NCBI GenBank assembly: GCA_036873755.1
Contig: JAVTVY010033770.1
Location: 62,001 to 126,000 of the forward strand
DNA length: 64,000 nucleotides
Reading direction: 5' to 3'
DNA from: Hanleya hanleyi
Taxonomy: Eukaryota > Mollusca > Polyplacophora > Lepidopleurida > Hanleyidae
The notes below the pieces were generated by a model. The model had not been told where the DNA came from. It worked only from the letters and a program-made list of their open reading frames with translations, and ran no database searches. Both the position numbers and the translations under genes were made by a program. Shown one piece after another: positions 58,257 through 64,000 of the stretch. Position 1 is the first letter of the stretch, and each line of letters opens with the position of its first letter.

Positions 58257-59434
58257 CGGTATTCCCGAGTTGTGACGTTGCATCACAAGAGTCGGCGGAT
58301 CAAACGGTGTGGCATATTCTATATATTGACTATAGAGACTATATCCATATCTTTACCTTCCATATCAAGGAGTTCAAATAATTCGGAATTAAAATTTCTT
58401 CAAATTTTAAATCAGTTTTCTTTAGTCCATGCAGTTGCAAGTGAACTGCCCCACCCTTTCGTCTGCCGGCGGGTCAGCTACATGAAAGGAAAGGTTCGGG
58501 TATGGTAAAGCTATATTTCAACTGAAAGAGCTAGTCAAATGGTATTCAACTGTATTTTTTTAAAATTTTTGGAATTTATTTTAACACAGAAATAGTTAAC
58601 CAAATGCTGTGATACCGTCAAATTTACTGAACTCCAGGAAAGCGCCATTGTATTGTCACGTGACTTATTTTAGCCAATAGGAGTAAAACTATGTAAAACA
58701 GTGTGACGTAAGCGGAAGGCAGAACATATGTTGACAGCACGAAGCTGCGTGTGTAAAGGTGCAAGTTTGACGGTGTAAACATTGGCAAGAATTACTTCAA
58801 ATACTAAATAGTTCATACCATGTTCATTTCTAGTTGCCAGAGCGCGGCTTTGTTCGCTCTCCCAACAGCGAAGACACTCGATCTCTCCTGTAAGCGGTCG
58901 ATGAGAGCAGCGTGTGCACCGACACCATACATGGAGTACATGATGTACTAAATTTTCCACGCGGGCTTCTGCCTTCATTTCGTAGCCTGTCTCGCTTTAG
59001 AGCTGCTATCCCGGCAGCTCTGATCTCCGTATCTGAGCGTTTCGGCTCGAATTGGTAGCCCTGAAGACCAAACACAGCTTCCTCATCGCTTTCACCGCTG
59101 GAGTCGGAACTGCCGCTCGTCGACATGATTTCACTCAATTTCGACTAAAGACCCCGTGCTTCACGTATATTACCCGAACAGACAGAAGAGTTCCAAGCCT
59201 TTCCCCTACGTCATATCCGCCTTCTGGATACGATACAATGGCGGCACTCTATCTCTGCGAGTTCGCGGTTTTAAAATGATTAGTACTCCTTCAAAAAAAA
59301 ATTTTTAAATGAGAAAATATATCTTCTGGGTTTAATTTGGTGAGTTGTAATAATATGTATCAAAGACAACCAAACCCGAACTTTTCCTTGAAGGAATGTC
59401 ACTCTTGTGACACAATGTCACAACTCGACAACTG
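58257..59434 (-). mobile_element. TA-flanked element carrying a P2X7-like ORF
   Basis: The inverted right end CAGTTGTCGAGTTGTGAC and the left CGGTATTCCCGAGTTGTGAC both continue to a TCACAAGAGT word; TA flanks each. It is inserted at the ATCCAATATGG point of array B, and array-like ACTACTGCATG follows on the right. The 1,178-bp interior contains a minus-strand P2X7 C-terminal-like frame instead of a recognisable transposase. Tc1/mariner-like by TA target and CAGT start. Confidence 0.7.
58670..59138 (-). pseudogene. P2X7 C-terminal-like (ballast domain) protein, frameshifted
   Basis: The N-terminal half reads a Ser/Asp/Glu run (SGSSDSSGESDEEA) and GLQGYQFEPKRSD, then a basic helix, in one frame. 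Near 58,950 the conserved reading continues in another frame with VENLVHHVLHVWCRCTRC, then HRPLTGEIECLRCWE. W-C-x-C-x-x-C followed by T-x-E-x-E-C-x-x-C is the cysteine pattern of the zinc-binding P2X7 C-terminal region, known also as stand-alone proteins in invertebrates. The frame change is a mutation or an unrecognised small intron. No P2X channel part is present. Confidence 0.6.
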
Positions 59435-60141
59435 TAAACTACTGCATGTTTTGATCCAAGGGAAATAATCAGGATTCAGACACATTCAAATTCGAAGTTT
59501 CAACAGTACTGCATGGACCGGATCCCTTCAGTATTAAGTATTGTACCATCTTACTATTTTCGAGCATGGTATCTTAAAAGAGATATCTCAAACTAGCCCA
59601 GTAAACAGAACAGAATTTAGCATTCGTTCCTAATTATAAAATCTTAAGTATGCCAAAGTGTCAAAGAGATTTTTCTTCGCTTCCAGTATCCAATGATGAC
59701 ACGTTCAATAAAATAAATAAAATCAAAATACTACAAATCGAAGACGAAGGATCCTCCGTACATGTACATTCACTTTCAGACTAACTTTTCTCATTTCTCT
59801 TGTACTAGAACAACCGACATAAAAGTACAGTTTCTAGAAATCTTGAAACTCCTGAAACTTAGAAAGATTATGTCTTGGTGTTTCCCAGTGTCCCTTTTTC
59901 GATCTTTTTCGCTCAGATCGAAATTCTGTAAACAAAATTACAACTCAATCATCTTAGTAACAATGAACAAAAAGATCCTCTTGTCATTAGCTTACAATTA
60001 TCGGACAATGGTGGGCGCCAAGATCCTTCAGGATCTCTCATTATATGAAGAAAACATAAATGGTATTCAATCTAAACAAGGCATGATAGAAGAGATAAAC
60101 ACACATGTAGTATTTATTATAGGGACTATTTGTGTCCTAAT
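59435..60141. other. Sequence without a recognised gene
   Basis: Starts with array-B-like words, then unique AT-rich DNA. A 132-codon plus-strand frame (59,762-60,160) has low-complexity composition, enters the 49-bp array and is not called. Confidence 0.4.
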
Positions 60142-62400
60142 CCAGGAAAGATCTGTCTAAAGAGAGATACATTGTATTTATTCAATTTTTGTCCCAAGAG
60201 AAATACTTTGTATTTATTCTAGGCAACATTTTCTGATAAGAGATAGGGTTAGTGTATTTATTCTAGGAAAGATTTTCTGAAAAGTGATATGCTGTATTAA
60301 TTGAGGAGAGATTTGTTTCTAAATGGAGGTACATTGTATTAATTCTGGAAATGATGTCTCAAGAGAGATACATTGTATTTATTTTAGGAAAGATTTATGT
60401 CTGAAAAGATGAACATGTATATTGTATTTATTCTAGAAAAAGTTTTGTCCGAAAAGTGATACATTGTATTTATTCTACGATGATGGCTTTGTGCCTAAAG
60501 AGAGATACATGTACATTGACTCATGGTATATATTCTAGGGAAAGTTTGAGTGTGAAGCTATATGCATTGTATTTACCTCAAAGATTCTAGGGAAGAAATG
60601 TCTGATCAGATATAATTTATTCTAGGGAAGATCTGAAGAGATGCATTGTATTTACCTCAAAGATTCTAGGGAAGAAATGTCTGATCAGATACAATTTATT
60701 CTAGGGAAGATCTGAAGAGATGCATTGTATTTACCTCAAAGATTCTAGGGAAGAAATGTCTGATCAGATATAATTTATTCTAGGGAAGATCTGAAGAGAT
60801 GCATTGTATTTACGTCCAAGATTCTAGGAAATAATTGTCTGATGAGATACAATTCATTCTGGGGTAGGTTTTGTGTCTCTCCATGCTGTTCAAAAGAACA
60901 GTCACAATCAAAGCGTGACAGATATATATACTTTGTTAAATGACTTAGAGATTCATTTGGATAAAGAGTAATGGTCAGTCATAATGATTTTATGTATTGA
61001 ACATTATCATGTCTTACACCATTGGAAACTGTTGACTTTCTTGTAGGAAACCATCTTGTGTTTTATTAGTTTTATTTCATACACATTTGGAATTGGTGCT
61101 AACTATCATATGAAATAGGTCTGCTAACTATCATATGAAATAGGTCGTTTGATTATTGATGCGGAAAATCTTTTATGGTCAACAGCTGAATAATGAATTT
61201 CAGAAAGATTTGTGTCTGGAAAGATTGTGTATGTTCTGCATCTAGAAAAGGTTTGAGTCTGAAGAGAGATACATTGTGTCTATTCTACATCTAGGAAAGA
61301 TTTGTGTTTGAAGAGAGATACATTGTGTCTATTCTACATCTAGGAAAGATTTGTGTCTGAAGAGAGATACATTGTGTTTATTCTACATCTAGGAAAGATT
61401 TGTGTCTGAAGAGAGATACATTGTGTCTATTCTACATCTAGGAAAGAGCTGTCTGAAGAGAGATACATTGTGTCTATTCTACATCTAGGAAAGATTTGTG
61501 TCTGAAGAGAGATACATTGTGTCTATTCTACATCTAGGAAAGATTTGTGTCTGAAGAGAGATACATTGTGTCTATTCTACATCTAGGAAAGATTTGTGTT
61601 TGAAGAGAGATACATTGTGTCTATTCTACATCTAGGAAAGATTTGTGTCTGAAGAGAGATACATTGTGTTTATTCTACATCTAGGACAGATTTGTGTCTG
61701 AAGAGAGATACATTGTGTCTATTCTACATCTAGGAAAGAGCTGTCTGAAGAGAGATACATTGTGTCTATTCTACATCTAGGAAAGATTTGTGTCTGAAGA
61801 GAGATACATTGTGTCTATTCTACATCTAGGAAAGATTTGTGTCTGAAGAGAGATACATTGTGTCTATTCTACATCTAGGAAAGACTTGTGTCTGGAGAGA
61901 GATACATTGTGTTTATTCTATATCTAGGAAAGATTTGTGTCTGAAGAGATACATTGTGTCTATTCTACATCTAGGAAAGAGCTGTCTGAAGAGAGATACA
62001 TTGTGTCTATTCTACATCTAGGAAAGATTTGTGTCTGAAGAGAGATACATTGTGTCTATTCTACATCTAGGAAAGAGCTGTCTGAAGAGAGATACATTGA
62101 ATCTATTCTATATCTAGAAAAGATTGCACATTTATTTTTGTGGTAAAGATTTGTCTAAAAAGATAGATTTGTGTCGGGAGAGATATACCACATTGTACAT
62201 GAAATTAATGTAAGCATGAGCTGCGTCTAAAGAGATGTTCAGTGTATTCAAATTATAATAGAGAGGAATATATGTGTCTTAAGAGGTATATATCCCAGGA
62301 AATATACGTGTCTGAAGAGGTATATCCCAGGAAAGATACGTGTCTGAAGAGGTATATATCCCAGGAAAGATACGTGTCTGAAGAGAAGGAAAATTTGATT
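60142..62400. repeat. 49-bp tandem array with sub-arrays
   Basis: The core (61,230-62,110) has about 17 units of GGAAAGATTTGTGTCTGAAG, AGAGATACATTGTGTCTATT and CTACATCTA. A recurrent shorter unit has GGAAAGAGCTGTCTGAAG. Older, diverged units extend to the left; a separate 79-bp sub-array with CTCAAAGATTCTAGGGAAGA lies at 60,580-60,840, and a short TATATCCCAGGAAAGATACG sub-array at 62,285-62,385. Confidence 0.93.
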
Positions 62401-63479
62401 CTGAAGAGATCATGATTATTCCAGGAAAGATTTATCTCTGATGCAAGGTTCCAGGAAGGTTCGGTTTAATTAAAGAGATTCATGTATATGTTGTAGTTAG
62501 ATTATTCTTGGAAAGATCTTTGTCTTCAGATGTAATCCAGGAAAGATCAGTGTTAGAGATCTAGACCATGCTGAAATCCCACTACATTAGCCCGATTGTC
62601 TGAGATGGTGTTTTATCTGGCAGCCCAAGCTGTGCCAGCTTATATCCTATGCACATGTACCAAGCATGTTAGTCTGTTAGTCCAGCAGGTTACATGCTCT
62701 ACATCCTACATGTAGATAGACCTGCTCCATCTACTATGGGGGAGCAATCCTGCTCTCTGTTTGTGTGAGCAATGTCCTGCAGGCTAATTCTGTACACCAT
62801 CCATGCTATTTATAGCTCGACTGACCCAAGAATAGTCAGATGATGGGCATAATTTAGGCATCCAGGACTAGCAGCTTAGCCTTGTGACTAAACTCTGCTA
62901 GAGCGGGCACATGCCGCTGCATGGAGGCTGACAGCATTCCCCAACAGGCTGCCAGCTGACAGTGTTGGAGGGGGGATTGGGGGCTGAGGGGTTTGTATTT
63001 AGGCCAGGCTATAACAGGGTGATGCACATGCTAGTCCCAGAAGGCGGCCAGTAGTCAGCGTTAATCTCCCCAGTGAGGGAGAAATAATCAATGAATTCCT
63101 CCATCCATTCTGTAGACTCACTCATGATCCACCAGAGTCTGAGCCTGGAGGGGGAGATCCTTTTATATTGAATACTGGTCGCTCCATTCTCAATGAGAAA
63201 TGGTTATTTTAAAGAAAAGAAGAATGACAAAATGGGCGGATGATTTGTTGTTTAGGGTAGAGGATGACATACACCATACATACAGATAGTGTCTATTTTA
63301 CTCAATTTTATTTCTTTCCGAGTCAATCCTTGGTCACCTATGGACAAGCGTATAAGAAATTCTCCCTCCGCATGTGGATATATACATGTACCACTTGCAG
63401 TCTATTGCTGATTACTGCCATTTCCATTCCAACACGGGGGTGTTTTCACAATGGCATTGTCCCATAATATGCCCCATTC
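62401..63479. promoter_or_regulatory. Repeat-poor block, possible conserved non-coding element
   Basis: After the array the sequence becomes unique and less AT-rich. Around 62,900-63,240 it has CAGGCTGCCAGCTGACAGTG, CTATTTATAG-type and AATAATCAATGAATTCC words with no open frame or repeats. This could be regulatory; only comparative data could tell. Confidence 0.2.
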
Positions 63480-63515
63480 AGAGAGAGAGAGAGAATTAAG
63501 GTTTAATGTCACATT
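63480..63515. repeat. (GA)n joined to GAATTAAGGTTTAATGTCAC
   Basis: Same arrangement as at 26,827: a GA run followed by GAATTAAGGTTTAATGTC. Confidence 0.5.
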
Positions 63516-63723
63516 CAAGCTCACTATTGTACATGTACCTGTATTTATACAATTATTACAGTATACCGCTGTATATCTAAGATATGATCTTGTATGTGTT
63601 CATGGTTTCTCACCAAAATAGATATAAACTAGAGCCAAATGTGTCCACAGGAACACATATGCCCCACCATTCACACACTCTATCAGTTGTGCAGAGTATA
63701 AGTTGGACTGGTGAGCCTGACAG

Positions 63724-63999
63724 TTAAATCATTTGAAGTACTTGTACATCAAGTATAGACTGTGCATTTTCTTGGGTCAGGTCAGTCACATTAATAGAAC
63801 TGAAGGTATCGGCCAAATATGATTCAAAAGAGATTGGTCCATATTGCGCAGCATTGGTAACATAATGTAAGGCAAGAGTTGTTTCCCCTGGACTGCATGT
63901 ATCGATTACATGTACTAGAAATATTTGAAATGTCTCAGAACAAGGTATTTTGCTGCTGTTTGATCTACATGTATTTGCAGTCACATGGTCAACATTTCT
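63724..63999 (-). CDS. Partial ORF running off the window edge, unknown
   Basis: A minus-strand frame is open from the right edge to a TAA at 63,724, about 91 codons. It includes CRSNSSKIPCSETFQIFLVH, a middle ALHYVTNAAQYGPISFESYL and NVTDLTQENAQSILD. Several cysteines and two N-glycosylation-type sequons (NSS, NVT) would fit an extracellular protein. No start is assigned since the frame enters from outside. It could be a last exon or chance. Confidence 0.3.
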   Translation of the reverse strand, partial: RNVDHVTANTCRSNSSKIPCSETFQIFLVHVIDTCSPGETTLALHYVTNAAQYGPISFESYLADTFSSINVTDLTQENAQSILDVQVLQMI

Positions 64000-64000
64000 G

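Noticed and set aside
59762..60160. 132-codon plus-strand frame
   Set aside because: Low-complexity composition, no splice support, and it ends inside the 49-bp array.

Overview
The window looks like non-coding, repeat-dense animal nuclear DNA. A lophotrochozoan, most likely a mollusc, is the best guess. The basis is the low-GC background rich in TACATGTAC words, several copies of a SINE-like repeat with the core CTTGTCGTAAGAGGCGACTAA and a tail ending in (ACTC)n that I associate with molluscs, and many cut-and-paste DNA transposons with terminal inverted repeats (TIRs). The species cannot be fixed from sequence alone. No bacterial-type gene organisation, rRNA, tRNA or CRISPR array was seen.

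Coding content is very sparse. The best host-gene candidate is a 120-bp exon (44,543-44,662, + strand) with a clean acceptor and a GTGAGT donor; much of the window may be intron of that gene. Weaker candidates are a 56-codon ORF at 48,637-48,807 (+), a minus-strand exon-like ORF at 22,460-22,560, and a minus-strand ORF running off the right edge at 63,724. Other protein-like sequence lies inside mobile elements: a LINE C-terminus (2,467-2,700), a decayed THAP domain (27,256-27,530), P2X7 C-terminal ('ballast')-like exons (20,160-20,252; 58,670-59,138), a basic transposase-like N-terminus (16,671-16,811) and a terminal exon (37,252-37,442).

Layout. 1-15 kb: three large tandem arrays (54-59 bp, 66/105 bp and 34 bp units), each split by a DNA transposon. 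15-31 kb: nested TIR transposons, two copies of a TTAA-flanked Kolobok-like element, and an array with an ATCCAATATGGCC hairpin in each unit. 31-39 kb: a second hairpin array, a 39-bp array and a roughly 300-bp module array. 39-45 kb: a 58-bp array interrupted by two transposons, then the host exon. 45-56 kb: more TIR elements, a flush palindrome with direct repeats, twin hairpins and a quiet AT-rich block. 56-64 kb: a 49-bp array split by a hairpin array and a TA-flanked element carrying a P2X7-like ORF, then unique sequence.

Most transposon boundaries below are supported by matching TIRs plus a target-site duplication (TSD). Where an element sits in a tandem array, neighbouring units show the uninterrupted target. 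Elements ending in CAG...CTG fall into a 5-bp TSD group and a 6-bp (once 7-bp) TSD group. Assignment to hAT-like, Kolobok-like or Tc1/mariner-like rests on termini and TSD, with protein-domain support only for the Kolobok-like element.
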